DNA of 64,000 bases. It comes from an uncultured Rhizobium sp. GTDB lineage: Bacteria > Pseudomonadota > Alphaproteobacteria > Rhizobiales > Rhizobiaceae. The position numbers and the translations under genes are program-made. Location of the stretch: positions 124,001 to 188,000 of the forward strand of contig CAMFIF010000002.1 in assembly GCA_945952415.1 (NCBI GenBank), in the 5' to 3' direction. The notes below the pieces were generated by a model. That model did no database searches. It had not been told where the DNA came from and saw only the letters and a program-made list of their open reading frames with translations. Of the stretch, positions 47,086 to 56,617 are shown piece by piece. Every line of letters begins with the position of its first letter. The stretch's first letter is position 1.

Positions 47086-48042
47086 ATGAAAAAACTGGCC
47101 GTACTTGCGGGTGCCGCCGCACTGGGTGCCCTCTCGCAGGGGGCTCACGCCGCCGACGCGACGCTTTACACCAATTCGGACAAGAGCTTCTCGCTGTCCG
47201 GTGGCGTTGGCCTGCTCAACGTGAATGCCGGTGAATTCGTTTATGACGGCGACTACACGGTGTCCCGTCTGGACTGGCAGAGCCGCGGCGTCGTGCTCTT
47301 CACCCTGAACGGCGAAGCCGAACTGCCGAGCGACCTGCTGCTGAAGGCCAGCATCAGCACCGGCATCAAGGGCGACGGAAACATGGAGGACTATGACTGG
47401 ATCTATCCGGGCAACAATGGTCCGAACGGCCCGGAAGACTGGACCGACCGCTCGCAGCATCCCGATACCGAACTTGACCATTACTGGGCTGGCAGCATCG
47501 AGCTGTCCAAGAAGGTCTACGCGACCGAAGATACCTCGGTCAGCCTCGGCGGCGGCTTCAAGTATACGGATGTGAAGTGGACCGGTTATGGCGGCTCCTA
47601 CATCTATTCCGGCGCCGGCTTCCGTGACAGCGTGGGCAACTTCGCAGATGGCGAAAAGGGCATCAGCTATCGCCAGCAGATCCCGGTCTTCTATGCCAGC
47701 GCCGCGCTCAGCCATGACGTGGGCAACTGGACGCTCGGTGCAGGCCTGAAGGGCGGTCTGTCGCTAGGCATCCGTGACACGGACGATCACTGGATGCGCG
47801 ACCTGCGCTTCTACGACGACATGCGCGCGGCTCCGATGCTCGGCGCAGACCTTTCGGCTTCCTACCACTGGAACGAGAACACCTCGCTCTTCGTGGCCGG
47901 CAGCTTCGAAAAGGTCTTCCGCAAGGTGGGCGATACGGAAATCATCGACACCATCACCGGCAGCTCCAGCACCATCACCGATGGCGCCGGCGCAGACTTC
48001 AGCTCGCTGCAGGTTTCCTTCGGCGTCAACATGAAGTTCTGA
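47086..48042 (+). CDS. Omptin-family outer membrane protease
   Basis: Outer-membrane beta-barrel endopeptidase resembling OmpT/Pla, 318 aa; such enzymes cut between basic residues. The signal is MKKLAVLAGAAALGALSQGA with cleavage after AHA. Counting from MKK, the catalytic Asp pair is in MEDYDW (Asp102, Asp104, as Asp83/85 of OmpT) and the Asp-His pair is in RDTDDHW (Asp233, His235, as Asp210/His212). TDRSQHPDTELDHYW and GGSYIYSGAGFRD match omptin loops, and it ends in Phe. ATG 47086 has GAGGA 8 bases upstream. It is isolated and has a long leader region. Confidence 0.9.
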   Translation: MKKLAVLAGAAALGALSQGAHAADATLYTNSDKSFSLSGGVGLLNVNAGEFVYDGDYTVSRLDWQSRGVVLFTLNGEAELPSDLLLKASISTGIKGDGNMEDYDWIYPGNNGPNGPEDWTDRSQHPDTELDHYWAGSIELSKKVYATEDTSVSLGGGFKYTDVKWTGYGGSYIYSGAGFRDSVGNFADGEKGISYRQQIPVFYASAALSHDVGNWTLGAGLKGGLSLGIRDTDDHWMRDLRFYDDMRAAPMLGADLSASYHWNENTSLFVAGSFEKVFRKVGDTEIIDTITGSSSTITDGAGADFSSLQVSFGVNMKF

Positions 48043-48066
48043 GCCAGAAGGGCTTCGAGTATAAAA

Positions 48067-48094
48067 GAAAACCGGGCCTCGCGCCCGGTTTTTT
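48067..48094 (+). terminator. Intrinsic terminator after the omptin gene
   Basis: ACCGGGC pairs with GCCCGGT around CTCGC, flanked by an A run and followed by TTTTT, 25 bases after the stop. Confidence 0.9.
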
Positions 48095-48113
48095 CGTTTA
48101 TGCCCTTCGCCGG

Positions 48114-48707
48114 TCAGCGGCCCTTGAGCCGCTCCAGCTCGGCCCAGTGCAGGAGCATGACGGTCTTGGCATCGCAGATCTCTCCGGAGGCGACCATGGC
48201 CAGCGCCTCGTCCAGCGAGATTTCCAGAACCTCGATATCCTCATGCTCGTGGGCAACGCCGCCGCCCTCTTCCACGCGGTCGGCAAGATCGACATCGGCC
48301 ACGAAGAAATCGATGGTTTCCGTGACCGCACCGGGGGACATGAAGGTGCGGAAGAGAAAACGCGGCGCCCCGACTCGATAGCCGGTTTCCTCGATCGCCT
48401 CTCGGCGGATCGCCTCTTCCGGCGACTGGCCGTCCAGCAGGCCGGCCGGTGTCTCGATCAGCCAGCCGTCATGGCCGTTCTGGAAAGCCGGCATGCGGAA
48501 CTGGCGCACCAGCACCACCTTGTCCCGCTTGCGGTCCCTCAGCAGAATGGTCGCGCCATTGCCACGATCATAGACCTCGCGCTTCTGGCGCACGGTCTGG
48601 CCGTCGGCGCCGGTGTAATCGAAGGTAAGGTTGCGCAGATGGTACCAGTTTTTCGAAAGCGTCTCGTCCTTGACGATTTCGATCTTCGCCCTTTCATGCC
48701 GGGTCAT
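48114..48707 (-). CDS. Nudix hydrolase (GDP-mannose/ADP-ribose pyrophosphatase type)
   Basis: 197-aa pyrophosphohydrolase. The Nudix box spans GLLDGQSPEEAIRRE to EETGY with the expected Gly, Glu and metal-binding Glu pairs. Overall similarity (N-terminus ERAKIEIVKDETLSKNWYHL) is to NudK, which cleaves GDP-mannose. Its start overlaps the end of the molybdopterin oxidoreductase gene by 14 bases, so the two are co-transcribed. Confidence 0.9.
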   Translation of the reverse strand: MTRHERAKIEIVKDETLSKNWYHLRNLTFDYTGADGQTVRQKREVYDRGNGATILLRDRKRDKVVLVRQFRMPAFQNGHDGWLIETPAGLLDGQSPEEAIRREAIEETGYRVGAPRFLFRTFMSPGAVTETIDFFVADVDLADRVEEGGGVAHEHEDIEVLEISLDEALAMVASGEICDAKTVMLLHWAELERLKGR

Positions 48708-50826
48708 GCATGGCCTTTCTCAACCAGATTTTCGTGTCGTGAACGGCCGCCCCGCCATGGGGGGCGACGGCATCCGCGCCGGTCAGCACATTGATGCCCT
48801 CGCCATCCAGATGGGCGTCGTTCGGCCACAGCCCTTCGGCAATCACGACGCCATTGCGCACCGTTTCCGAAATCCGGGCATGCAGCCTCACCTCGCCGCG
48901 CCGGTTGCCAATCTGCACCACATCCCCGTCCGAAATATGAAGGCGCGTTGCATCCCCGGGCGAAACCAGCAATTCCGGGCGCCCTTCCTTCTGGCGGGAG
49001 GTCGGCATTTCGGTGAAACTGGAATTGAGAAAGTTGCGCGCCGGCGAGGTCGCCAGGCGGAAGGGATGGTCGGCATCGGCCGATTCGATCAGCTCCACAT
49101 GGTCGGGGAAGACGGGCAACGCTCCGGCGGGGCCGAGATTGCCGAGGCTTTCCGGCGGCTTGACCGGCGACGGGCCGCCGAGCCAGTCCGGCCGGAAGCG
49201 GAAGCGTCCGTCCGGAAAGTTGAAGCCCTTCAGGAAATGCGCCGTCTCGAAATCGGGCTGGCAGTCGATCCAGCGGTTCTCCTCGAATTCGGCCAGGCTG
49301 CCCATGCCGGAGCGCGCGAGGATTCGGTCGATCATTTCCCGCTCGGTAAAGCCGAAGCCCGGCCGATCGGCGACGCCGAGGCGCTTGGCCAGTTCCTCGA
49401 TGACGAAGAGATTGGTGCGCACCGTTGCCGGCGGCTCCACCAGCTTGGGCCCGAAAAGCATGTGGCTCTGGCCGCCGCCGCGATAGATGTCGTCATGCTC
49501 GACGAACATGGTGGCCGGCAGCACGATATCGGCAAGCTTTGCCGTGTCGGTCATGAAATGCTCGTGCACAGCGGTGAAGAGATCCTCGCGCAGGAGGCCC
49601 CGCTTCACCAGCCGCTGCTCCGGCATGACATTGGCCGGGTTGGTGTTCTGGATCAGCATGGCGGTGACCGGCGGACCGTGGCGCAGCGCTTCGGCATCGC
49701 CGGTCAGGATGCGGCCGATCTGCGACTGGTCGAGAACGCGGATCGAAGGATCTTCCATGGCGGTGCCCATCAGCTCGGATTTGTCGAGCCGGTAGATCTG
49801 GCCGTTGTTGTGGAAGGCGCCGCCGCCTTCCTGTTGCCAGGAGCCCAGAACCGTGGCCACGGAGGTTGCGGCATGCATGGCGGCCGCGCCGTTGCGCTGG
49901 CGGGTGAAACCATAGCCCAGGCGGAAATAGGTACGCTTCGTCTCGCCGACGAGGCGTGCGAAGGCCTCGATTTCCGCAACCGAAAGCCCGGTGATGTCCG
50001 CTGCCCATTCGGGCGTGCGGCTTTCGAGATGCCGTTCGAGACCGGCGGGATCATCGGCATAGCGGGCCATATAGGCGCGGTCCGCATAGCCATCGCGGAA
50101 GGCCACATGCATGACCGCGCAAGCCAGGGCCGCATCCGTGCCCGGCCGCACCACGAGGCCCATATCGGCCTGCTTCATGGTGGCATTGTCATAAACGTCG
50201 ATGACGACGATCCGGGCGCCGCGCTCCTTTCGGGCGCGGATCGCATGGGTCATCACATTGACCTGGGTGACGACCGCATTGGTGCCCCAGATGACGATGC
50301 AGTCGGATTTCGCCATTTCCCGCGGGTCCGGACCGCGCAGAGACCCCGTACCCATGACGAAGCCGGTCCAGGCCATGTTGACGCAGACCGTATCGAAGAA
50401 GCCGGAGTAGCGTTTGGCAAAGCGCAGCCGCTCGATGGAGTCGCGCTGCACCCAGCCCATGGTGCCGGCGTAGAAATAGGGCCAGACCGCCTCCGTGCCA
50501 TGGGCGGCTTCCGCCTTCAGGAAGGCATCGGCGATTTCGTCCAGCGCGTCGTCCCAGCCGATCTCCTGCCAGCCGCCCTCGCCCTTCGCGCCCTTGCGGC
50601 GCTTCGGCGTCAGCAGCCGGTCCGGATGGTAGAGCCGCTCGGCATAGCGGGCGACCTTGGCGCAGATGACGCCCGCCGTATAGCTGTTGTCTGCCGAACC
50701 GCGCATGCGGCCGATGCGGCCGTCTGCACCGATCTCGACATCGAGCGCGCAGGTGGAGGGGCAGTCATGCGGGCAGGCCGTATGACCGGTGCGGGATTTT
50801 GTCAGCTCGGGGGTCGCAATGTTCAT
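48694..50826 (-). CDS. Molybdopterin oxidoreductase, DMSO reductase family
   Basis: Molybdenum enzyme large subunit, 710 aa. The N-terminal Fe4S4 site is ACPHDCPSTC with a later Cys in GVICAK; the molybdopterin-binding segments MQNTNP-like LIQNTNPANVMPEQ and the C-terminal dinucleotide domain VSPGDATRLHISDGDVV are present. There is no twin-arginine signal, so it should be cytoplasmic. No electron-transfer or membrane subunit is adjacent, and the reaction cannot be told. ATG 50826 is used; the TTG upstream is an alternative. It diverges from rlmJ. Confidence 0.9.
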   Translation of the reverse strand: MNIATPELTKSRTGHTACPHDCPSTCALDVEIGADGRIGRMRGSADNSYTAGVICAKVARYAERLYHPDRLLTPKRRKGAKGEGGWQEIGWDDALDEIADAFLKAEAAHGTEAVWPYFYAGTMGWVQRDSIERLRFAKRYSGFFDTVCVNMAWTGFVMGTGSLRGPDPREMAKSDCIVIWGTNAVVTQVNVMTHAIRARKERGARIVVIDVYDNATMKQADMGLVVRPGTDAALACAVMHVAFRDGYADRAYMARYADDPAGLERHLESRTPEWAADITGLSVAEIEAFARLVGETKRTYFRLGYGFTRQRNGAAAMHAATSVATVLGSWQQEGGGAFHNNGQIYRLDKSELMGTAMEDPSIRVLDQSQIGRILTGDAEALRHGPPVTAMLIQNTNPANVMPEQRLVKRGLLREDLFTAVHEHFMTDTAKLADIVLPATMFVEHDDIYRGGGQSHMLFGPKLVEPPATVRTNLFVIEELAKRLGVADRPGFGFTEREMIDRILARSGMGSLAEFEENRWIDCQPDFETAHFLKGFNFPDGRFRFRPDWLGGPSPVKPPESLGNLGPAGALPVFPDHVELIESADADHPFRLATSPARNFLNSSFTEMPTSRQKEGRPELLVSPGDATRLHISDGDVVQIGNRRGEVRLHARISETVRNGVVIAEGLWPNDAHLDGEGINVLTGADAVAPHGGAAVHDTKIWLRKAMHDPA

Positions 50827-50907
50827 GGGCTTTGTATAGGACAAACGGGACCGGCACAGAAGGCCCGGGGGCCAGCCGCAAAAGAATTCATCGAGGCATC
50901 ACGGCAG

Positions 50908-51765
50908 ATGAACTATCGCCACATCTACCACGCGGGCAATTTTGCCGATGTGCTGAAGCACGCAGTCCTTGCGCTGCTGATCCGCTACCTGCAGAAAAAG
51001 GAAGGCGCCTTCCGGGTGCTCGATACCCATGCGGGCATCGGCCTTTACGACCTCTCCTCCGTGGAGGCGCAGAAGACGGGTGAATGGCAGACCGGCATCG
51101 GCAAGCTGATCGATGCGGACCTGCCGGAGCCGGCAGCAACGCTTCTGGAGCCCTATCTGGCGGCTGTCCGCTCCTTCAATCCGAAGGGCGGGCTCACCCG
51201 ATATCCCGGCTCGCCGGCGCTGGCGCACGCGCTTTTTCGCCCGCAGGACCGGCTCTCGGCCATCGAGCTGCATCCGGAGGACTGCCGGGCGCTGGCGCGG
51301 CTCTTCGAGGGGGACCACCAGGTCCGCGTCACGGAGCTTGACGGCTGGCTGACGCTGAAGGCCCATCTGCCACCGAAGGAAAAGCGCGGGCTCGTGCTCG
51401 TCGATCCGCCCTTCGAGATCGAAGGGGAATATGAGCGGCTGGTCAGGGGGCTTGCCGAAGGATGGCGGCGCTTTTCCGGCGGCACCTTTTGCCTCTGGTA
51501 TCCGATGAAGAAGGGCGCGCCCATTGCCGCCTTTCATGAGGCGCTGAAGGCGCTCGAGATCCCGAAGATGCTCTGCGCCGAACTGAGCGTGATGAGCGAC
51601 CGCGAGACCACCGGGCTCAACGGCTCGGGCCTCGTGATCGTCAATCCGCCCTACACGCTGAAAGACGAGCTGCATGCGCTGCTGCCCGTGGTGAAGGATC
51701 TGCTGGCGGTGGACCGCTATGCGTCGCAGCGGGTCTTCTGGCTGCGGGGCGAAGAGAAGAAATAG
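50908..51765 (+). CDS. rlmJ: 23S rRNA (adenine-2030-N6) methyltransferase
   Basis: SAM-dependent methylase, 285 aa. MNYRHIYHAGNFADVLKHAV and FRVLDTHAGIGLYDL at the N-terminus and the N6-adenine motif LVDPPFE are diagnostic. ATG 50908 is preceded by GAGG at 11 bases. It lies head to head with the molybdopterin oxidoreductase gene. Confidence 0.95.
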   Translation: MNYRHIYHAGNFADVLKHAVLALLIRYLQKKEGAFRVLDTHAGIGLYDLSSVEAQKTGEWQTGIGKLIDADLPEPAATLLEPYLAAVRSFNPKGGLTRYPGSPALAHALFRPQDRLSAIELHPEDCRALARLFEGDHQVRVTELDGWLTLKAHLPPKEKRGLVLVDPPFEIEGEYERLVRGLAEGWRRFSGGTFCLWYPMKKGAPIAAFHEALKALEIPKMLCAELSVMSDRETTGLNGSGLVIVNPPYTLKDELHALLPVVKDLLAVDRYASQRVFWLRGEEKK

Positions 51766-51842
51766 CTTCCGCACCGGCGCCGGCTGGCCTATGGTCCGGC
51801 TGCCCGCTTCCGGGCCGCGTCGATCCCTGGAATAGCCTGCCC

Positions 51843-52562
51843 ATGCGCCGTTTGCTCGGTCTCCTTCTCATCGCCATCCTGGCCATTGCCGGTACCCTTC
51901 TGAAAGAACGGTCGCCGGAACAGTCCGCCGCCCGTCCCGAACAGAAATCCGCCCCGCGGCAACAGTCGGGGGCAGAAGCCAGTCCCGCAAAACTGCCCCG
52001 CGGGCAGGCGGCCGGCTATGTGCTGTCGCTCAGCTGGTCGCCCGCCTTTTGTGCGAGCCGCGATCCGGATGGCGAAAGCGACCAGTGCGAGACGGGCGCG
52101 CAGCGCGGCCTCGTGGTGCACGGGCTCTGGCCGAACGGACGGCAGGAATATTGCGATACCAACGAACCCCGGCGCCTCAGCGACGACGTGGCGCGCGACG
52201 TGTTGCGCTACATGCCGAGCCTCGGCCTGGCGCGGCACGAATGGGAAAAGCATGGCAGCTGCTCCGGCTTCACCCAGCGCGACTATTTCGCAGCGACGGA
52301 ACGGGCCTGGAAGGCGTTTCGCCAGCCTCCGCTTCTCGCCAGGCCGTCCGGCGAACAGCGCGTGGACCGCAACGGGCTGCTGAACGCCATTGCGAGTTCC
52401 AATCCCGGCATGCCCTCCAGCGCGCTTGCGCTCCAATGCGGCAAGGGCGGCGTGCTCAAGGAAATCCGCCTCTGCCTCGACGGTACGCTTTCACCGCGCC
52501 CCTGCCCCGCCGATACGCGCAGGTCCTGTTCGGGCACGGTCACCATTCTCCCTCCCCTCTGA
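51843..52562 (+). CDS. Ribonuclease T2 family enzyme, exported
   Basis: 239-aa secreted endoribonuclease. A short signal (MRRLLGLLLIAILAIAGTLL) is followed by a Gln/Ser/Ala-rich linker to about residue 50. The catalytic segments are VVHGLWPNG (His93) and RHEWEKHGSC (His132, Glu133, His137), complete. Eight cysteines or so allow disulfides. It follows rlmJ by 77 bases and precedes a GST gene by 20. Confidence 0.93.
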   Translation: MRRLLGLLLIAILAIAGTLLKERSPEQSAARPEQKSAPRQQSGAEASPAKLPRGQAAGYVLSLSWSPAFCASRDPDGESDQCETGAQRGLVVHGLWPNGRQEYCDTNEPRRLSDDVARDVLRYMPSLGLARHEWEKHGSCSGFTQRDYFAATERAWKAFRQPPLLARPSGEQRVDRNGLLNAIASSNPGMPSSALALQCGKGGVLKEIRLCLDGTLSPRPCPADTRRSCSGTVTILPPL

Positions 52563-52582
52563 CAGGCGAAAGGCTTGATGCC

Positions 52583-53185
52583 ATGATGAAGATCCTGTGT
52601 TCTCCCACCTCCCCCTATTCCGCCAAGGTGCGCATGGCGGCGCGCCATCTGGGGTTCAAATATATGGAGGTCACGGTGGATACCGTGGCAGGCCCGGCGG
52701 AACTGACCGACAACAATCCGCTCGGCAAGATTCCGGTCCTGCTCCATGGCAAGGACAAGGCAGTTTACGACAGCCGGGCCATCATGCAGTTTCTCAATCG
52801 CAAATCAGGTGGTGAGCTCTACCCCGAAAAGGATCGCAAGCGCACGGAAGCGGAAGTGCTGGAGGCGCTGGCGGACGGCATCTGCGACTGCCTGCTGGCG
52901 ATCGTCTATGAAAAGCGGATGCGGCCCGAGGAAAAGCAACACGCGCCCTGGACCGACCGCCAATGGGAAAAGGCCAGCCGCGGGCTTGCGAAACTTGAAA
53001 AGGACCCGCCGAAACTCGGGAAAAAGCTGCATGGCGGGCATTTCGCCCTCGCCGCAACGCTCGGCTATCTGTCGCTTCGCTTCGGCGGTCAGTGGGAAAA
53101 CGAGCATCCGAAGCTGATCGCCTGGGCGCTGGCCTTTGCCGACCGCTTCCCGCCTTATGGCGCCATGAAGCCGCAACAGCCCTGA
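52583..53185 (+). CDS. Glutathione S-transferase family protein
   Basis: 200-aa protein. The N-terminal thioredoxin-like half shows KILCSPTSPYSAKVRMAARH and NPLGKIPVLLHGKDKAVYDS with the glutathione-binding Asp-Ser; the C-terminal half is helical. ATG 52583 starts it. It lies 20 bases after the RNase T2 gene. Substrate unknown. Confidence 0.9.
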   Translation: MMKILCSPTSPYSAKVRMAARHLGFKYMEVTVDTVAGPAELTDNNPLGKIPVLLHGKDKAVYDSRAIMQFLNRKSGGELYPEKDRKRTEAEVLEALADGICDCLLAIVYEKRMRPEEKQHAPWTDRQWEKASRGLAKLEKDPPKLGKKLHGGHFALAATLGYLSLRFGGQWENEHPKLIAWALAFADRFPPYGAMKPQQP

Positions 53186-53255
53186 GGCGGCGCCTGGATA
53201 CGGAGTGACGGAGCCGCCGCGGCGGGGGCTGCCATTCGGTCTCGACCAGAGTCCC

Positions 53256-53295
53256 AAAAGAAAACCGCCGGCCCTGATTGCAGGGACCGGCGGCT
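53256..53295 (-). terminator. Intrinsic terminator after the Omp25-like gene
   Basis: On the minus strand GCCGCCGGTCCCTG pairs with CAGGGCCGGCGGT around CAAT and is followed by TTTTCTTTT, about 30 bases past the stop. Confidence 0.88.
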
Positions 53296-53323
53296 TCTGG
53301 ATCGTTCCGGAGAACGGGTCGTG

Positions 53324-53962
53324 TCAGAACTTGACGCCGACGCCGAGCTTCACGCTGTGCTCGTCGTAGCCGCGTTCGGCAACACCGGAGCCAAGGTTGA
53401 AGTTCTTGTCCTGGTAGTCGGTGTAGCGATATTCGGCGCGGGCCGAGATCGTGTCGGTCAGCATGGTTTCTGCACCGGCGCCAGCGGTCCAGCCGAGCGC
53501 GTTGCGGGTGTCGGAGGTGGTTGCATCCGAACCCTTCAGGCGGGCAGCGGCGAGGCCGGCGGTGCCGTAGACGAGAACCGGACCGGTATCGACGCCGATG
53601 CGGCCGCGGATAGAGCCGTTGACGCCCTGCTTGGTCTTTACGCCGCCGGTGACGTTGTCGTTGCCGGAGTAACCGATATCGGCTTCACCGCCGTAAACCA
53701 GCTGGCCGTCCTGGAAGTTGTAGCCGCCATAGAGCTGGCCACCGACAGCCTTGTCGTCGAAACCGTTCTTGTCGAAGCGGCCGAAGTTGTAGGTGGCAGC
53801 GCCACCGACATAGGCACCACCCCAGTTGGTCGCGGCGGCCGGCTGTTCATAGGCCTGCGGCGCTTCCGGGATCGAGTCGATGGCATCAGCTGCATGGGCA
53901 GCGGCGGCGAAGGTCATGGCAGCAACCGAGGAAGCCATGAGAGAGACGATAAACTTACGCAT
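53324..53962 (-). CDS. Omp25/Omp31-type outer membrane beta-barrel
   Basis: 212-aa outer-membrane protein of the alphaproteobacterial Omp25/31-like group. Signal MRKFIVSLMASSVAAMTFA ends near AHA. NWGGAYVGGAATYNFGRFD begins the barrel, RGRIGVDTGPVLVYGTAGLA is the family repeat, and the C-terminus VKLGVGVKF ends in Phe as barrels do. ATG 53962 has AAGGAGA 6 bases upstream. The promoter region is an AT-rich island with a palindrome. Confidence 0.92.
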   Translation of the reverse strand: MRKFIVSLMASSVAAMTFAAAAHAADAIDSIPEAPQAYEQPAAATNWGGAYVGGAATYNFGRFDKNGFDDKAVGGQLYGGYNFQDGQLVYGGEADIGYSGNDNVTGGVKTKQGVNGSIRGRIGVDTGPVLVYGTAGLAAARLKGSDATTSDTRNALGWTAGAGAETMLTDTISARAEYRYTDYQDKNFNLGSGVAERGYDEHSVKLGVGVKF

Positions 53963-54465
53963 TTCTTTCTCCTTTCGATCCTTCCGGAGCGTGACCACAG
54001 GAGGCCGTTCGTTCGGAGGATTATCTGTTTGCCTGCTTGGCTCGAAAGTTAAAATGCTATCGAATTTGGGAAATGGAAGAGCGAAATTGTGAAATAATTG
54101 AGGCAATACCAAGTCCAAATCTTGGCGTTGCTATGCTGCAACAGGTATTTTATTAACCCTAACAGAAAATTACACTGTGTAATTTATAGTTAATACGATG
54201 TTAAATACAATATTAAACTTATTTTTTGCCCTATATATATTTATTACACAGAGTTTTCGAGACCCGTCGAGACAGAAATCAAGGTCCAATGCGGGCTTGC
54301 ACGGGAAAGCAAAGCGTGGCGCGCGCCCATTTTGATCTTCGACCGCCCCCTCCCCTGCCGCCTGGCTCTTCGCCTTTCGGCAGCTTCTCTTTCTTTTTGA
54401 CAGCGGAGAGCGAAAGCCCCAAATGAAAGGAACGCTTGCGCGTGATTTGCCCGCCGGAGAATGAG
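53963..54465. promoter_or_regulatory. AT-rich divergent region omp25-like / uvrC, 503 bases
   Basis: No gene is seen. From about 54110 to 54260 the sequence is strongly A+T rich, unlike the rest of the window, and contains the 19-bp palindrome at 54167-54185 and a half-site ATTACAC at 54243-54249. The stretch 54300-54465 is of normal composition and runs up to uvrC. Confidence 0.55.
54167..54185. promoter_or_regulatory. Perfect 19-bp palindrome
   Basis: AAATTACAC and GTGTAATTT are perfect arms around a central T. It is centred about 214 bases before the omp25-like start codon and about 290 before uvrC. A matching half-site ATTACAC recurs 74 bases further right (about seven helical turns). 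Confidence 0.7.
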
Positions 54466-56502
54466 ATGACTGCACGGAAGCTGCCCGATGGCGGCATTCT
54501 TTTCGACGACGAGTCGGTGGAGGACGAGGACGAGATTTCGCTCGCCCCCGAACCCGCCCAGCCGCTTGATATCGACTGGAACGAGGGTTCGGCCGAGCAT
54601 AATGGCCTGCGCGGGCAGGAGCTGATCGGCGAATTCGTCAAGCGTCTCCCGAACGGCCCCGGCGTCTACCGCATGCTGAACGAGGCGGGCGACGTGCTTT
54701 ATGTGGGCAAGGCGCGCAGCCTGAAGAAGCGCGTGTCGAATTATGCCCAGGGGCGCGTCCATTCCAACCGGATTGCCCGGATGGTGCGGGAAACCGCCCA
54801 TATGGAATTCGTGACGACACGGACGGAAACGGAAGCGCTGCTGCTCGAAGCGAATCTGATCAAGCGCTTGCGGCCGCGCTTTAACGTTCTGCTGCGGGAC
54901 GACAAGTCCTTTCCCTATATTCTGGTCACCGGCGATCACCGGGCGCCGGCGATTGTCAAGCATCGCGGGGCGCGGGCCCGGAAGGGCGATTATTTCGGCC
55001 CCTTCGCCTCGGCAAGCGCTGTAGGCCGCACGATCAATTCGCTGCAGCGCGCCTTCCTGTTGCGCACCTGCACCGACAGCGTCTTCGAAACCCGCACGCG
55101 GCCCTGCCTGCTTTACCAGATCAAGCGCTGTTCCGGCCCCTGCACCCACGAGATCAGCGACAGCGCCTATGCGGAGCTGGTGTCCGAAACCCGGGACTTC
55201 CTCTCCGGCCGCAGCCAGAAGGTGAAGCAGACTATTGCGGCCGCCATGAACGAGGCGTCCGAGGAGCTGGATTTCGAGCGGGCCGCCGTCTATCGCGACC
55301 GGCTGGCGGCACTTTCCCACGTGCAGAGCCATCAGGGCATCAATCCGGCAAGCGTCGAGGAGGCGGATGTTTTTGCCATCCATCACGAGGGCGGCATTTC
55401 CTGCATCCAGGTCTTCTTCTTCCGCACGGGTCAGAACTGGGGCAACCGCGCCTATTTCCCGAAGGCCGATCCGCAACTCACCGGCGCGGAAGTGCTGAAT
55501 GCCTTTCTGGCCCAGTTCTACGACGACAAGCCCTGCCCTCGGCAGATCCTGCTCTCGGAAACGGTGGAGGAGATGGAGCTTCTGTCGCAGGCGCTTTCCG
55601 AAAGGGCCGGCCACAAGGTGGCGATCTCCGTCCCGCAGCGCGGCGAGAAGAAGGATGTCGTCGACCACGTGCTCGCCAATGCCCGCGAGGCCCATGGCCG
55701 CAAGCTCGCCGAAACCGCCTCGCAGGAAAAGCTGCTGAAGGGGCTTGCCGAAACCTTCAAGCTTCCCTTCGTGCCGCGCCGCATCGAGATCTACGACAAC
55801 TCCCATATCATGGGCACGAATGCGGTGGGCGGCATGGTGGTGGCCGGGCCCGATGGTTTCGTGAAGAACCAGTACCGGAAGTTCAATATAAAATCGACCG
55901 ACATCACCCCAGGCGATGACTTCGGCATGATGCGCGAGGTGATGACGCGCCGCTTTTCGCGCCTGCTGAAGGAAGAAGGGCTGCCGGACCGGTCCGTCAT
56001 GCTTTCGCCGGAGGATGCGGCGGACATGCCCTTCCCTGCCTGGCCCGACGTGATCCTGATCGACGGCGGCCAGGGGCAGATGACGGCGGTGCGGGCGATC
56101 CTGGAGGAGCTCGGCATCACCGAACATGTGGTGGCCATCGGCGTTGCCAAGGGTGTGGATCGCGATGCGGGGCGCGAGCGCTTCTTCCCGCCGGGGATTG
56201 CCGGTGGCTTCACCCTGCCGCCGCGCGACCCGGTGCTCTATTTCATCCAGCGCATGCGCGACGAGGCGCATCGCTTCGCCATCGGCTCGCACCGGGCCCG
56301 CCGGAAGAAGGAGATGGTGAAGAACCCGCTCGACGAGATCGGCGGCATCGGCCCCTCGCGCAAGCGGGCGCTGCTCAAGCATTTCGGCACGGCCAAGGCG
56401 GTCTCGCGGGCGGCAGTGGCGGACCTGCTGGCGGTCGAGGGGATTTCCGAAGCCATGGCCCGGACGATCTATGCCCATTTCCACGAAAATGACGGCGCCT
56501 GA
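54466..56502 (+). CDS. uvrC: Excinuclease ABC subunit C
   Basis: Dual-incision nuclease of nucleotide excision repair, 678 aa. The GIY-YIG domain has [20 protein letters not shown] and [13 protein letters not shown]; a UvrB-binding UVR motif lies in [17 protein letters not shown]; the RNase H-like C-terminal nuclease has [19 protein letters not shown] and LIDGGQGQ; a helix-hairpin-helix pair ([15 protein letters not shown]) ends it. There is an acidic N-terminal extension of about 50 residues. ATG 54466 is used. Confidence 0.97.
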   Translation: MTARKLPDGGILFDDESVEDEDEISLAPEPAQPLDIDWNEGSAEHNGLRGQELIGEFVKRLPNGPGVYRMLNEAGDVLYVGKARSLKKRVSNYAQGRVHSNRIARMVRETAHMEFVTTRTETEALLLEANLIKRLRPRFNVLLRDDKSFPYILVTGDHRAPAIVKHRGARARKGDYFGPFASASAVGRTINSLQRAFLLRTCTDSVFETRTRPCLLYQIKRCSGPCTHEISDSAYAELVSETRDFLSGRSQKVKQTIAAAMNEASEELDFERAAVYRDRLAALSHVQSHQGINPASVEEADVFAIHHEGGISCIQVFFFRTGQNWGNRAYFPKADPQLTGAEVLNAFLAQFYDDKPCPRQILLSETVEEMELLSQALSERAGHKVAISVPQRGEKKDVVDHVLANAREAHGRKLAETASQEKLLKGLAETFKLPFVPRRIEIYDNSHIMGTNAVGGMVVAGPDGFVKNQYRKFNIKSTDITPGDDFGMMREVMTRRFSRLLKEEGLPDRSVMLSPEDAADMPFPAWPDVILIDGGQGQMTAVRAILEELGITEHVVAIGVAKGVDRDAGRERFFPPGIAGGFTLPPRDPVLYFIQRMRDEAHRFAIGSHRARRKKEMVKNPLDEIGGIGPSRKRALLKHFGTAKAVSRAAVADLLAVEGISEAMARTIYAHFHENDGA

Positions 56503-56617
56503 CGATGGCGCCGCAAAAATCGCACATTGAAGGGCGATTCCCATAAACTGACCATTGACGCTGAACGGAACGCACCTTCATTTAAGGGTCATTCCCCGGA
56601 TGAGAAGAAGCTGATTC

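Noticed and set aside
48631-50907. Long plus-strand frame antisense to the molybdopterin oxidoreductase, joined to rlmJ
   Set aside because: Only the part from 50908 resembles a protein family; the upstream part is the shadow of the minus-strand gene.
54244-56544. 766-codon minus-strand frame across uvrC
   Set aside because: Antisense shadow of uvrC; no domain, and the upstream side lacks a start signal.
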